The translations under genes were made by a program, and so were the position numbers. From DASSQJ01 sp963773655 (GTDB lineage Bacteria > Actinomycetota > Actinomycetes > Actinomycetales > Dermatophilaceae): DNA of 64,000 nucleotides. The notes under the pieces were generated by a model. The model was not told the DNA's origin. It did no database searches and saw only the letters and a program-made list of their open reading frames with translations. Location: contig CAVZBX010000006.1 in the NCBI GenBank assembly GCA_963773655.1, positions 186,001 through 250,000 of the forward strand, in the 5' to 3' direction. Of this stretch, positions 8,617 through 17,516 are shown piece by piece. Position 1 is the first letter of the stretch. The number at the start of each line of letters is the position of its first letter.

Positions 8617-9186
8617 TCAGCGGACCACGTCGTAGACCGCCATCCGGATGCCGTTGCCGTAGGTGGCGTCCTCGACGAGCCGGAGGCGCTGCTTCCCACC
8701 ACCCTCGGTGACGAACAGCCGACGTCCGGAGCCGAGCACCACCGGGAACTCGAGCAGGTGGTAGCGGTCGACGAGCCCCACCGCGGCGAGTCCTTGGGCG
8801 AGGGTGGCGCTGCCCTGGAGCAGGATCGGGCCGCCCTCGCCCTCCTTGAGCGCGGCGACGTCGTCGAGCGAGCGGAGCAGGGTGGTCGGGGCCCAGCCGG
8901 GGTCGAGGTCGGTCTCGGCGAGCGTGGTCGAGACGACGTACTTCGGCATCGCGTTGTAGCGCGCGAACTCGTCCATCGTCGGCCAGACCGGGGCGAACTC
9001 CCGGTAGCTGACCCGCCCGAGCAGCATCGCCTCCGCCTCGTCCTGCTCGCGGCCCTTGAGCTCGTAGGCGGCCTCGTCGAACTCGACGTCCGTGAAGGTC
9101 CAGCCGGCGTGCGGGTGCGAGCCCCCGCCCGGGGAGTCGACGACGCCGTCGAGGCTGATGAACTCGGTGACGATGAGGGTGCGCAC
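8617..9186 (-). CDS. Dihydrofolate reductase-like (RibD C-terminal domain) protein
   Basis: A 189-residue protein of the RibD C-terminal/YyaP type: TEFISLDGVVDSPGGG at the N-terminus, MLLGRVSYREFAPVWP in the middle, YVVSTTL, and the nucleotide-binding GSATLAQGL and FPVVLGSGRRLF. Members are NADPH-binding reductases of unknown substrate and are not true DHFR. GTG at 9186 has AGGAG 7 bases upstream. It is divergent from purB across a 201-base gap in which I see no other gene. Confidence 0.85.
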   Translation of the reverse strand: MRTLIVTEFISLDGVVDSPGGGSHPHAGWTFTDVEFDEAAYELKGREQDEAEAMLLGRVSYREFAPVWPTMDEFARYNAMPKYVVSTTLAETDLDPGWAPTTLLRSLDDVAALKEGEGGPILLQGSATLAQGLAAVGLVDRYHLLEFPVVLGSGRRLFVTEGGGKQRLRLVEDATYGNGIRMAVYDVVR

Positions 9187-9387
9187 GGCTGGTCTCCTGG
9201 GTGTCGGGGTCGGTGCGGCCACCCAGTCTGACCGCTCGCCGCCCCTGGACTCATCGCCCGACCCGACGAGGTCGCCGGACATGCCGATGGTCGCGCTCGT
9301 CCGCCGGCAGGTCGCGCACCCTCGACGGTGCCGGTGCCGGGCGGGCACGGGGGCGCCGCCGACCGGCGCTCTGGGATGATGACGGCC

Positions 9388-10845
9388 ATGACCCGCACGA
9401 CCGACGCCACGAGCGCCGTCTCCGGCCTCCGGGGCACGGTGTCCCTCGCCGACGTCACCCCGCCCATCGCCCTCGGCGCCCTCGACGGCCGCTACCGCTC
9501 GGTGGTGGCGCCACTCGTCGACCACCTCTCCGAGCCCGCGTTGAACCGGGCCCGGGTGCACGTCGAGGTGGAGTGGCTGATCCACCTCACCGAGCAGCAG
9601 GTCGTGCCGGGCGTGCGCCGGCTCACCGGCGCCGAGCAGGCGGCGCTGCGGGAGGTCGTCACCAGCTTCGGGCCGGCGGAGATCGACGAGCTCGCCACCA
9701 CCGAGCGGGTCACCCAGCACGACGTCAAGGCCGTGGAGTACTTCCTCAAGGCGCGGCTGCGCACCCTCGCCCCTGCGCCGGAGGACGCCGGGCTCGCCGA
9801 GCTGGTCCACTTCGCCTGCACGAGCGAGGACATCAACAACCTCTCGTACGCGGTCATGGTCAAGGGCGCGGTGCAGCAGGTCTGGCTGCCGCGCGCCGCC
9901 GGGCTCGTCGAGGCCCTGACCGCCATGGCGGGCGGCCTGCGGGAGGTGCCGCTGCTCGCGCACACGCACGGCCAGCCGGCGACACCGACGACGATGGGCA
10001 AGGAGCTCGCGGTCCTCGCGTGGCGGATGGGGCGCCAGCTGCGTCGGGTCGAGGACGCCGAGTTCCTCGGCAAGCTCAACGGCGCGACCGGCACCTACGG
10101 CGCCCACCTGGCGGCCGTCCCCGACGTCGACTGGCAGGAGGTGAGCCGCTCCTTCGTCGAGCACCTCGGGCTCACGTGGAACCCGCTGACGACGCAGATC
10201 GAGAGCCACGACTGGCAGGCCGAGCTCTACGCCGACGTCGCCCGCTTCAACCGGGTGCTGCACAACATGTGCACCGACGTCTGGTCGTACATCTCGATGG
10301 GGTACTTCGCCCAGGTCCGCGGCCAGGGCACGGTCGGGTCGTCGACGATGCCGCACAAGGTCAACCCGATCCGCTTCGAGAACGCCGAGGCCAACCTCGA
10401 GGTGGCCAACGCCCTCCTCGACGTCCTGTCCTCGACCCTCGTCCAGAGCCGGCTCCAGCGAGACCTCACCGACTCCTCGATGCAGCGCAACATCGGCTCG
10501 GCCCTCGGCCACAGCATCCTCGCGATCGACAACGCCCAGCGCGGCCTCGCCGGCCTCGACGCCGTGCCCGAGGCGATGGCCGCAGACCTCGAGGCCAACT
10601 GGGAGGTGCTCGGCGAGGCGGTGCAGTCCGCGATGCGCGCCCTCGCCGCCCAGGGCGTGCCCGGGATGGACGAGCCGTACGAGCGGCTCAAGGAGCTGAC
10701 CCGGGGCCGCCGCGTCGGCCACGACGAGATCGTCGAGTTCGTGCGCGGGCTCGGGCTGCCGCCGGAGGTCGAGGCGAGGCTCACCGCGCTGACCCCACAG
10801 ACCTACGTGGGGCTCGCCCCGCGCCTCGTCGACCACCTGGGGTGA
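9388..10845 (+). CDS. purB: Adenylosuccinate lyase
   Basis: PurB (485 residues) removes fumarate from SAICAR and adenylosuccinate in purine synthesis. It is of the E. coli-like type: ALDGRYRS at the start, TSEDINN, AHTHGQPATPTTMGKE and the family signature GSSTMPHKVNPIRFEN. ATG at 9388 is preferred because a -10-like GATGAT ends 7 bases before it; in-frame ATGs at 9376 and 9379 are alternatives. Downstream lie two small hairpins that could act as terminator. Confidence 0.95.
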   Translation: MTRTTDATSAVSGLRGTVSLADVTPPIALGALDGRYRSVVAPLVDHLSEPALNRARVHVEVEWLIHLTEQQVVPGVRRLTGAEQAALREVVTSFGPAEIDELATTERVTQHDVKAVEYFLKARLRTLAPAPEDAGLAELVHFACTSEDINNLSYAVMVKGAVQQVWLPRAAGLVEALTAMAGGLREVPLLAHTHGQPATPTTMGKELAVLAWRMGRQLRRVEDAEFLGKLNGATGTYGAHLAAVPDVDWQEVSRSFVEHLGLTWNPLTTQIESHDWQAELYADVARFNRVLHNMCTDVWSYISMGYFAQVRGQGTVGSSTMPHKVNPIRFENAEANLEVANALLDVLSSTLVQSRLQRDLTDSSMQRNIGSALGHSILAIDNAQRGLAGLDAVPEAMAADLEANWEVLGEAVQSAMRALAAQGVPGMDEPYERLKELTRGRRVGHDEIVEFVRGLGLPPEVEARLTALTPQTYVGLAPRLVDHLG

Positions 10846-10866
10846 CCGGGGGCGGCTCCGCGGCCG

Positions 10867-10902
10867 TCATCCACCCGGGATGATGCGCCCCCTCTCGGGG
10901 CG
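10867..10902 (+). terminator. Possible paired-hairpin terminator after purB
   Basis: Two adjacent short stems lie 20-60 bases after the purB stop: TCATCC/GGATGA (10867-10883) and CGCCCC/GGGGCG (10886-10902). There is no U-tract, as is common in high-GC actinobacteria, so this is only suggestive. Confidence 0.3.
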
Positions 10903-10965
10903 GGAGCAGAGTCGCGCTCGCAGGAGCGACGTCGCCGGCCGTCGCCACGACCAGACGAGGCTGAG

Positions 10966-12708
10966 ATGACGACGGCGTCGCCCCGATTCCCGGTGTTCCA
11001 GGGCATCCTGCCGCTGGATCGCACCCGCATCCCGATGGACATCGCCGCCGGCGTGACGCTGGCGGCGCTCGGCATCCCGGAGGTGATGGGCTACACCTCG
11101 ATCGCGGGCATGCCGGTGATCACCGGGCTGTACACGATCCTCATCCCGATCGCCGTGTTCGCGGTGCTGGGGTCCTCGCGCCATCTCGTCGTCGGTGCCG
11201 ACTCGGCGACCGCCGCGATCATGGCCGCCGGGCTGGCCGGGATGGCGGCCACCGCCTCACCGGAGTACGTCTCGCTCGCCGGGGTGCTGGCCCTGATCAC
11301 CGGCGGATACCTGGTACTCGCTCGTCTGCTGAAGCTCGGCTTCATCGCCAACTTCCTCTCGCGCAGCGTGCTCGTCGGGTTCCTGACGGGCGTCGGCATC
11401 CAGGTGGCGATGGGCCAGGTCGGCGACATGTTCGGCGTCCCCGGCCAGTCGGGCGGGACCATCGAGAAGTTCGTGGCCACGCTCGGTGACCTCGGTGCGC
11501 GCAACGCCAGCACGGTGTGGGTCTCGGCCGCGGTGATCGCGGTGATCCTCGGGTCCAAGGCCATCTCACGGCGCATCCCCGGGGCCCTCATCGCCGTGGT
11601 CGGGGCCATCGTCGTGAGCTGGCAGCTGGACCTGGCCGGCGACGGGGTGGCCACGCTCGGCGTGGTGCCGAGCGGCCTGCCCAGCTTCGGCCTGCCATCG
11701 GTGACCTGGTCGCAGGTCGGGTCCCTCCTCGGCACCGGGGGCGCCATCTTCGTCGTCGTGCTCGCCCAGAGTGCGGCGACGTCGCGGGCCTACGCGGCCA
11801 AGTACGAGGAGCCCTTCGACGAGAACGTCGACCTCGTCGCGCTGGGCATGGCCAACGCGAGCGCGGGCCTGTCGGGCACCTTCGTGGTCAACGGCAGCCC
11901 GACCAAGACCCAGATGGTCGACGGCGCCGGCGGTCGCAGCCAGCTCGCGAGCCTGACGACGGCCGCCATCGTGCTCATCGTGCTGCTCTTCCTCACCGAG
12001 CCGCTGCAGTACATGCCCACCGCCGTGCTCGCCTCGGTGGTCTTCCTCATCGGCATCGAGCTCATCGCGGTCAAGGGCCTGCGGGAGGTCTACCGGATGC
12101 GGCGCGACGAGTTCGTCATCGCCGCCATCACCGGTGTGCTGGTCGTCACCGTCGGCGTCGAGCAGGCGATCGTCGTGGCGATCATCGCCTCGGTCATCGA
12201 CCACCTCCGTCGCAGCTACGCCCCCAAGGACGTCGTGGTCGTGGCCGGGGACGACGGCCGCCTCCGCTCGCGGCCGGTGGCCGAGGGCGGCCAGCTGGTC
12301 CCGGGTCTCGTGGTCTACCGGTTCTCCTCCGGCCTCTACTACGCCAACGCCAACCGCTTCAACGAGGAGGTCCTCGCGCTCGTCGACGGCGCCGACCCGG
12401 CCACACCGGTCCGCTGCCTGGTCCTGGAGGCCTCGGCCGTCGTGGACGTCGACTACAGCGGCGGGCTGACTCTCAAGCAGGTGGTCGACGAGCTGCACGA
12501 CCGCGGCGTCCGGTTCGTCGTCGCCCAGGCGGCCGACGACGTGCGGGCCGAGCTCGACCGGTTCGGCATCACCGAGTCGATCGGGTCCGACGCCTACGTC
12601 GAGACGGTGGACGAGGCGGTGAGGGCCCACCAGGCGGCCGACGGCGGCGCAGTGAGCGACAAGCCGGCACCCTCTCTCCCGGTGGCGGTGGACACCAGTC
12701 CCGAGTGA
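10966..12708 (+). CDS. SulP-family anion transporter with STAS domain
   Basis: A 580-residue secondary transporter of the SLC26/SulP family. Residues 25-400 carry the hydrophobic core with the first-repeat motif GIPEVMGYTSIAGMPVITGLYT and the second-half NGSPTKTQMVDGAGGRSQLAS. The C-terminal 130 residues are a cytoplasmic STAS domain (VRCLVLEASAVVDVDYSGG). Substrates in the family are sulfate, bicarbonate or dicarboxylates; the sequence does not decide, and no carbonic anhydrase or sulfate gene is adjacent. ATG at 10966 follows GAGGCTGAG. Confidence 0.92.
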   Translation: MTTASPRFPVFQGILPLDRTRIPMDIAAGVTLAALGIPEVMGYTSIAGMPVITGLYTILIPIAVFAVLGSSRHLVVGADSATAAIMAAGLAGMAATASPEYVSLAGVLALITGGYLVLARLLKLGFIANFLSRSVLVGFLTGVGIQVAMGQVGDMFGVPGQSGGTIEKFVATLGDLGARNASTVWVSAAVIAVILGSKAISRRIPGALIAVVGAIVVSWQLDLAGDGVATLGVVPSGLPSFGLPSVTWSQVGSLLGTGGAIFVVVLAQSAATSRAYAAKYEEPFDENVDLVALGMANASAGLSGTFVVNGSPTKTQMVDGAGGRSQLASLTTAAIVLIVLLFLTEPLQYMPTAVLASVVFLIGIELIAVKGLREVYRMRRDEFVIAAITGVLVVTVGVEQAIVVAIIASVIDHLRRSYAPKDVVVVAGDDGRLRSRPVAEGGQLVPGLVVYRFSSGLYYANANRFNEEVLALVDGADPATPVRCLVLEASAVVDVDYSGGLTLKQVVDELHDRGVRFVVAQAADDVRAELDRFGITESIGSDAYVETVDEAVRAHQAADGGAVSDKPAPSLPVAVDTSPE

Positions 12709-12782
12709 CCCAGCGTCGGGCGGCCTGCCGAGCTCGTGAGGGTCGCGTACCCGAGCGGCTGCCGGCGTGACACGCTGGGGGC

Positions 12783-13187
12783 GTGGCAGCCACCGGACCC
12801 CGTCCCGTCGACCGTGACGACCTCGACGGCATCGCGACGGCCCTGCCGGAGGTGATCCGCGAGGGCACCGCCGCGCACCCGGTCTACACGGTGCGCGGCA
12901 AGAGGTTCGTCACCTGGCGCGGGCCCCGCAAGGATGCGCTCGACCCGGAGACCGGGGAGCCGATGGACGACGTCATCATGCTGCGCGTCCCCGGGCCGGA
13001 CGACAAGGAGGCCATCCTCCGGTCCGGCCCCCCGTGGTTCACGACGCCGCACTTCGACGGGTACTCCGCGGTGCTCGTCCGCGAGCGCGACCTGGGGGAC
13101 CTCGAGTACCTCGAGCTGGCGGAGATCGTCACCGACGCCTGGGCGAGCCAGGCCCCGGCGAAGCTCGTCAGGCAGCACCTCGGTTAG
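12783..13187 (+). CDS. MmcQ/YjbR family protein
   Basis: A 134-residue cytoplasmic protein with the YjbR (CyaY-like DNA-binding fold) pattern: EVIREGTAAHPVYTVRGKRFVTWRG, then PPWFTTPHFDGYSAVLV and LELAEIVTDAWASQAPAKLV. Function in the family is not established. It starts with GTG; a CACGCT box lies 6 bases upstream. It ends 21 bases before the copper operator but is probably not part of that locus. Confidence 0.88.
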   Translation: MAATGPRPVDRDDLDGIATALPEVIREGTAAHPVYTVRGKRFVTWRGPRKDALDPETGEPMDDVIMLRVPGPDDKEAILRSGPPWFTTPHFDGYSAVLVRERDLGDLEYLELAEIVTDAWASQAPAKLVRQHLG

Positions 13188-13208
13188 TGCCGACCACCGT
13201 CCGGCAGA

Positions 13209-13228
13209 ATACCCCGCGGGGGTATCCT
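13209..13228 (+). promoter_or_regulatory. CsoR-type copper operator and -10 box of csoR-copA
   Basis: ATACCCC-GCG-GGGGTAT (13209-13225) is a perfect 7-3-7 inverted repeat of the kind bound by CsoR copper-sensing repressors. It overlaps the -10 hexamer TATCCT (13223-13228), which ends 6 bases before the ATG at 13235, so repressor binding would block promoter melting. The transcript would be leaderless and run through the csoR remnant into copA. Confidence 0.8.
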
Positions 13229-13234
13229 GCTCCC

Positions 13235-13441
13235 ATGGCCGTGACCACCGACGCGATGACGACCCCCGGGCCCGGCACCGAGTGAGCGCCGTCATCCGGG
13301 CGCTCCAGGCGCTGAGCCCGGGGCTGCTCGACGAGCACATCGCCGCCCTGCGTCGTCGACGCCGCCCGTGAGTCCGACGAGGCCGCCGACGCCAAGGTCG
13401 CCGAGGTGCAGGCCGCCATCGCCCGCCTCGTGAGGAGCTAG
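13235..13441 (+). pseudogene. csoR: csoR remnant: internal deletion plus frameshift
   Basis: Three fragments of one CsoR-type repressor are visible. The first, MAVTTDAMTTPGPGTE, runs into a stop. The second (frame of 13263) reads VSAVIRALQALSPGLLDEHIAA. The third, after a one-base shift near 13340-13350, reads CVVDAARESDEAADAKVAE through AAIARLVRS. The part that should hold the first helix and first copper-ligand Cys (about 40 residues) is absent, and an extra C splits the His/Cys motif LLDEHIaaC. No full repressor can be made. The intact operator lies just upstream and copA follows by 9 bases. Confidence 0.85.
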
Positions 13442-13450
13442 GAGCCCCAG

Positions 13451-15805
13451 ATGACCCAGACCACCGACCACCGTTCCGACGAGGTCCACGAGGTCGACCT
13501 CGCCATCACCGGGATGACCTGCGCCTCCTGCTCGGCGCGCATCGAGAAGAAGCTCGGGAAGCTCGACGGCGTCGACGCCGTCGTCAACCTCGCCACCGAG
13601 AAGGCCACGGTGCGCTACACCGGGGCCGTGACCGTCGAGCAGCTGCTCCAGACGGTACGCAGGACCGGCTACGGCGCCGAGGTCGTGGGCGGGGCCCCGA
13701 GCAGCAGTGCCCCGCCCCGGCACGGGTCGGCACCGCGCCCCGGCAGTGCTGCCCACGGCACCCGCCACGACACCGACGCCACCGCCGGCCCCGAGCAGGA
13801 GGCAGGAGCGGGCGGCACCACGGACGCCGCCGAGCGCGCCGCCGCGGGGACCCGCCACCACCAGGTGGCCCGCCAGGACGTCCTCCGGCGCCGCGCCCGG
13901 GTCGCGGCCCTGCTCACCCTCCCGCTCGTCGTCGTCGCGATGTGGCCCGGCCTGGACCTGTCGGCCGAGCCGTGGGTCCAGCTGGCCCTGGCGACCCCCG
14001 TCGTCCTCTGGGCCGGGTGGCCGTTCCACCGCGCCGCCGCGCGGGGTGCCCGACACGGCGCCTCGACCATGGACACCCTGGTCTCGCTCGGCGTGCTCGC
14101 CGCCTACGTCTCCTCGCTCGTCGTCGTGCTCCGCGGCACCGCCTCGACGGGGATGTCCGGTGAGGGCGACCACCTGTGGTTCGAGACCGCCACCGTCGTC
14201 ACCACGTTCCTGCTCATCGGCCGCTGGATGGAGGCGCGCGCCACCGACCGCACCCGTGACTCCCTGCGCGGCCTGCTCACCCTCGGCGCCAAGGAGGCGC
14301 TCGTCGTCCGCGAGGACCCCCAGCGGGGCACCGTCACCGAGCGCCTCCCGATCGACCGGCTCGTCGTGGGCGACCGCTTCCTCGTCCGGCCCGGCGAGAA
14401 GGTGGCCACCGACGGCACCGTCGTCGACGGCCGCAGCGCGATCGACACCTCCCTCGTCACCGGCGAGTCGCTGCCCGTCGACGTCGAGCCGGGCGACGAG
14501 GTCACCGGCGGCACCGTCAACACCACCGGGCGGCTCCTCGTCGAGGCCACCCGCGTCGGGGCGGAGACCACCTTGGCCGGCATCGCCCGCCTGGTCGAGC
14601 GGGCCCAGACGTCCAAGGCCCCGGTGCAGCGCCTCGCCGACCGGGTGTCCGCCGTCTTCGTCCCCATCGTCCTCGTGCTCGCCGCCAGTACCTTCGCGGC
14701 CTGGTGGCTCGTCACCGGCGACCCGGGCCGGGCCCTCGAGGTCGGCATCGCCGTCCTCGTCATCGCCTGCCCGTGCGCCCTCGGCCTGGCCACCCCCACC
14801 GCCCTGCTCGTGGGCACCGGCCGCGGCGCGCGGCTCGGCATCCTCATCAAGGGGGCCGACGTCCTCGAGGACACCCGCCGGGTCGACACCGTCGTCCTCG
14901 ACAAGACCGGCACCGTGACCACCGGCGCGATGACCCTCGTCGACGTCGCCACCGCCGGGCACCTGCCCAAGGACCAGGCCCTGCGCGCGGCCGCCGCCGT
15001 CGAGTCCGGCAGCGAGCACCCGGTGGCGGCGGCCGTGGTCGCCGCCGCCGCCGCCCGCGGCCTCGACGTGCCCGAGAGCACCGACTTCGCGGCCCTCCCC
15101 GGGGCCGGCGCCCGAGCCACGCTCAAGGGCACGGTGGTCACGGTCGGCCGCGCCGACCTCTTCGACCAGGTGCCGTCCGAGATCGCCCGCCCCACCGTCG
15201 ACGGCACCACCGTCTGGGTCGGCTGGGACGGCCGCGCCCGGGCCTCGTTCACCGTGGCCGACAGCGTCCGGCGCAGCTCGGCCCGCGCGGTGCGCGACCT
15301 CGGCGACGCCGGCCTGGCCACCTACCTGCTCACCGGGGACCACGACCGCGCGGCGCTCAACGTGGCGCGCGACGTCGGCATCCCGGCGGGCCGGGTCGTC
15401 GCCGACGTGCGCCCCGAGGACAAGCACGCGATGGTCGCCGAGCTCCAGTCGCGCGGCAAGGTCGTCGCCATGGTCGGCGACGGCGTCAACGACGCGGCCG
15501 CCCTCGCCCAGGCCGACCTGGGGATCGCGATGGGCACGGGTACCGACGTGGCCGCGGAGGCCGCCGACATCGTCCTGCTCCGTGCCGACCTGCCGGCGGT
15601 CGTCGACTCCATCGAGCTGTCCCGGGCGACGCTGCGCACCATCAAGCAGAACCTCGGCTGGGCCTTCGGCTACAACGTGGCCGCGATCCCGCTCGCGATG
15701 GCCGGGCTGCTCAGCCCGATGATCGCCGGTGCGGCGATGGCGATGAGCAGCGTGCTCGTCGTGACGAACAGCCTGCGGTTGCGGCGCTGGACCCGCGGCC
15801 GCTGA
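13451..15805 (+). CDS. copA: Copper-exporting P1B-type ATPase
   Basis: CopA (784 residues) pumps Cu+ out of the cytoplasm. It has an N-terminal HMA domain with GMTCASC (21-27), a long His-bearing linker (about 82-140), and eight membrane segments with the transport site CPC (440-442). Further motifs are the actuator TGES (338-341), phosphorylation DKTGT (484-488), SEHP (521-524) and hinge GDGVND. The late YN and NSLRLR pattern fits the Cu+ subgroup. AGGAG lies about 8 bases before the ATG. With csoR destroyed, local repression depends on a copy elsewhere, if any. Confidence 0.95.
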   Translation: MTQTTDHRSDEVHEVDLAITGMTCASCSARIEKKLGKLDGVDAVVNLATEKATVRYTGAVTVEQLLQTVRRTGYGAEVVGGAPSSSAPPRHGSAPRPGSAAHGTRHDTDATAGPEQEAGAGGTTDAAERAAAGTRHHQVARQDVLRRRARVAALLTLPLVVVAMWPGLDLSAEPWVQLALATPVVLWAGWPFHRAAARGARHGASTMDTLVSLGVLAAYVSSLVVVLRGTASTGMSGEGDHLWFETATVVTTFLLIGRWMEARATDRTRDSLRGLLTLGAKEALVVREDPQRGTVTERLPIDRLVVGDRFLVRPGEKVATDGTVVDGRSAIDTSLVTGESLPVDVEPGDEVTGGTVNTTGRLLVEATRVGAETTLAGIARLVERAQTSKAPVQRLADRVSAVFVPIVLVLAASTFAAWWLVTGDPGRALEVGIAVLVIACPCALGLATPTALLVGTGRGARLGILIKGADVLEDTRRVDTVVLDKTGTVTTGAMTLVDVATAGHLPKDQALRAAAAVESGSEHPVAAAVVAAAAARGLDVPESTDFAALPGAGARATLKGTVVTVGRADLFDQVPSEIARPTVDGTTVWVGWDGRARASFTVADSVRRSSARAVRDLGDAGLATYLLTGDHDRAALNVARDVGIPAGRVVADVRPEDKHAMVAELQSRGKVVAMVGDGVNDAAALAQADLGIAMGTGTDVAAEAADIVLLRADLPAVVDSIELSRATLRTIKQNLGWAFGYNVAAIPLAMAGLLSPMIAGAAMAMSSVLVVTNSLRLRRWTRGR

Positions 15806-15820
15806 CCCGCAGGGCGCGGG

Positions 15821-16462
15821 TCAGACGGTGACCTCGCCGCTGGGGGTGTCGAAGGTGACCGACATCAGGCCCGGCGTGCCGTGCGGCGCGACGAAGCTGA
15901 AGTCGATGACCGAGGACGTGTAGTCGGCGGGGAGCCCGAGCCAGTCGCGGACCCGGTCGGGGTCGCCGGCGATCTGCAGGGACTCGATCTTCACCGCGGT
16001 CGGCGCACCCCCGTCGGCCGACGGGTGCGGGGCGCCCGCGTCCCACTGGATGAAGAAGGGCAGCTGCGGGTCGGCCTGGAGCCCGCGGATGCCGATCTGG
16101 CGCCACCGCAGCTCGACGCCGTCGGGGCGGTGCCGGTTGCCGAGGACCGCCTCGCGGCCCAGGCGCTGCTCCTGCTCGTTGATGTCCTCGACGCTGACCA
16201 CCCAGCCGAGCCAGCCGCCGCCGGCCTCGGAGCGGGCGCGGACGACCTGACCGAACGGGGCCTTGTCGGCGGCGGGGTGCTCGAGCACCTCCACCACCTC
16301 GACGTAGCGCTCGTCGGCGAGCGGCAGGATGACGTTGCGCGTGCCGAAGCGTGGGTGGACTCCCCCGTCGACCGGCTCCACGCCGATCAGCTTCGCGAGG
16401 CGCTCGGCCGTGGCCTGCAGCCCGTCGTGCTCGGCGGCGTAGACGACGTGGTCAACTCGCAT
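15821..16462 (-). CDS. VOC (glyoxalase-like) family protein
   Basis: A 213-residue protein opening with MRVDHVVYAAEHDGLQATAERLAKLIGV, the glyoxalase-like Glyoxalase_3 pattern. HPRFGTRNVILPL and YVEVVEVLEHP follow, then a second half with FFIQWD and VKIESLQIAGD. Such proteins adopt paired beta-alpha-beta modules that usually bind a metal; the reaction is unknown. Upstream ATGs at 16471 and 16486 are possible, but the family usually starts at this Met. It is convergent with copA, 15 bases apart. The 120 bases upstream, before the methyltransferase stop, hold nothing I recognise. Confidence 0.82.
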   Translation of the reverse strand: MRVDHVVYAAEHDGLQATAERLAKLIGVEPVDGGVHPRFGTRNVILPLADERYVEVVEVLEHPAADKAPFGQVVRARSEAGGGWLGWVVSVEDINEQEQRLGREAVLGNRHRPDGVELRWRQIGIRGLQADPQLPFFIQWDAGAPHPSADGGAPTAVKIESLQIAGDPDRVRDWLGLPADYTSSVIDFSFVAPHGTPGLMSVTFDTPSGEVTV

Positions 16463-16582
16463 GCCGTTCATCGTCGCACACGGCACCGGGTGGTCCTGAC
16501 CACCCCCCGGGGTGTGGTCCGTTCGGTGGAGGAGCCGCCGCCCGGCACCGCCGGGCCCGCCCCGGTCGGGGGCCCGGCGACC

Positions 16583-17383
16583 TCACGAGGAGCGCTGCCG
16601 CACCGCCTCGTAGACGACGACCGCCGCTGCGATCGACGCGTTGAGCGAGTTGACCCGGCCGTGCATCGGGATCCGGACCCGCTCGTCGGCGGCCGCGAGC
16701 ATCGCGCCGGTGAGCCCGGACTTCTCGGTGCCGACCGCCACCGCCACCGGACCGCGGTAGTCGACGGCGGTGTGCACGGTGGCGGTGTCCGGCGTCGTCG
16801 CGACGAGCCGGAGACCGCGCTCGCGCAGCCAGCGGAGCACCTGCTCCGTGGGGGCGGACGCGACCGGGACGGAGAACACCGTGCCCTTGCTCGCCCGCAC
16901 GACATTGGGGTTGCCCCAGTCGGTCGCCGGGTCGGCGGCGACCACCGCCGCCGCTCCCGCCGCGTCCGCGGTCCGCAGCACCGCGCCGAGGTTCCCCGGC
17001 TTCTCCAGTCCCTCGCAGACGAGGACGAGCGGGTCCGGCGGCAGCACCAGCTCGGGAAGGGCCACGCCGGCGACCGGCACCACCGCGAGGACGCCGTCGG
17101 GGCCCTCCCGGTACGCAACCTTCTCGAACGCGGCCCGGCTGCACCTGACCGTCGTGGCGCCGGCCGAGCGGGCCCGCTCGACCAGGCCGGCCGCGGCGTC
17201 GGGCGCCAGCTCGGGACAGTGCAGGAGGGTCCGCGGCACCACCCCGGCGGCCAGGGCGAGCGCGAGCTCCTCGTACCCGTCGACGACGGTGAGGCCCTCC
17301 TGCTCGCGCACCCGGCGGCGCCGCAACGCGGCCACGGCCTTCAGCCGCGGGTTCGCCGCGGAGGTGACGTGCAGCTCGGCCAT
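16583..17383 (-). CDS. SpoU-family (SPOUT) RNA methyltransferase
   Basis: A 266-residue 2'-O-ribose methyltransferase. The N-terminal substrate-binding part starts AELHVTSAANPRLKAVAALRRRR. The SPOUT motifs are motif 1 LEKPGNLGAVLRTADAAG, motif 2 AVGTEKSGLT and motif 3 IPMHGRVNSLNASIAAAV, which forms the knot. The target may be rRNA or tRNA; it resembles the TsnR/RlmB-like group but I cannot assign a site. Longer in-frame starts would extend into the divergent gap; ATG at 17383 matches the family start. Confidence 0.9.
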   Translation of the reverse strand: MAELHVTSAANPRLKAVAALRRRRVREQEGLTVVDGYEELALALAAGVVPRTLLHCPELAPDAAAGLVERARSAGATTVRCSRAAFEKVAYREGPDGVLAVVPVAGVALPELVLPPDPLVLVCEGLEKPGNLGAVLRTADAAGAAAVVAADPATDWGNPNVVRASKGTVFSVPVASAPTEQVLRWLRERGLRLVATTPDTATVHTAVDYRGPVAVAVGTEKSGLTGAMLAAADERVRIPMHGRVNSLNASIAAAVVVYEAVRQRSS

Positions 17384-17516
17384 GGCGACCCAGCATCCCA
17401 GATTCCCCCGTGCGGTGGCGCAGCCCCCGCCGCTGCCTCGCAGCCGCCACGGTCCCCGTCGACCCCGCGCGCACCGGAGCCGCCGCGGGCGGGTCCCGGT
17501 GTTGTATGAATGGCCG

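Noticed and set aside
13338..13352. Sequencing error as sole cause of the csoR damage
   Set aside because: The extra base could be an error, but the loss of about 40 internal codons cannot.
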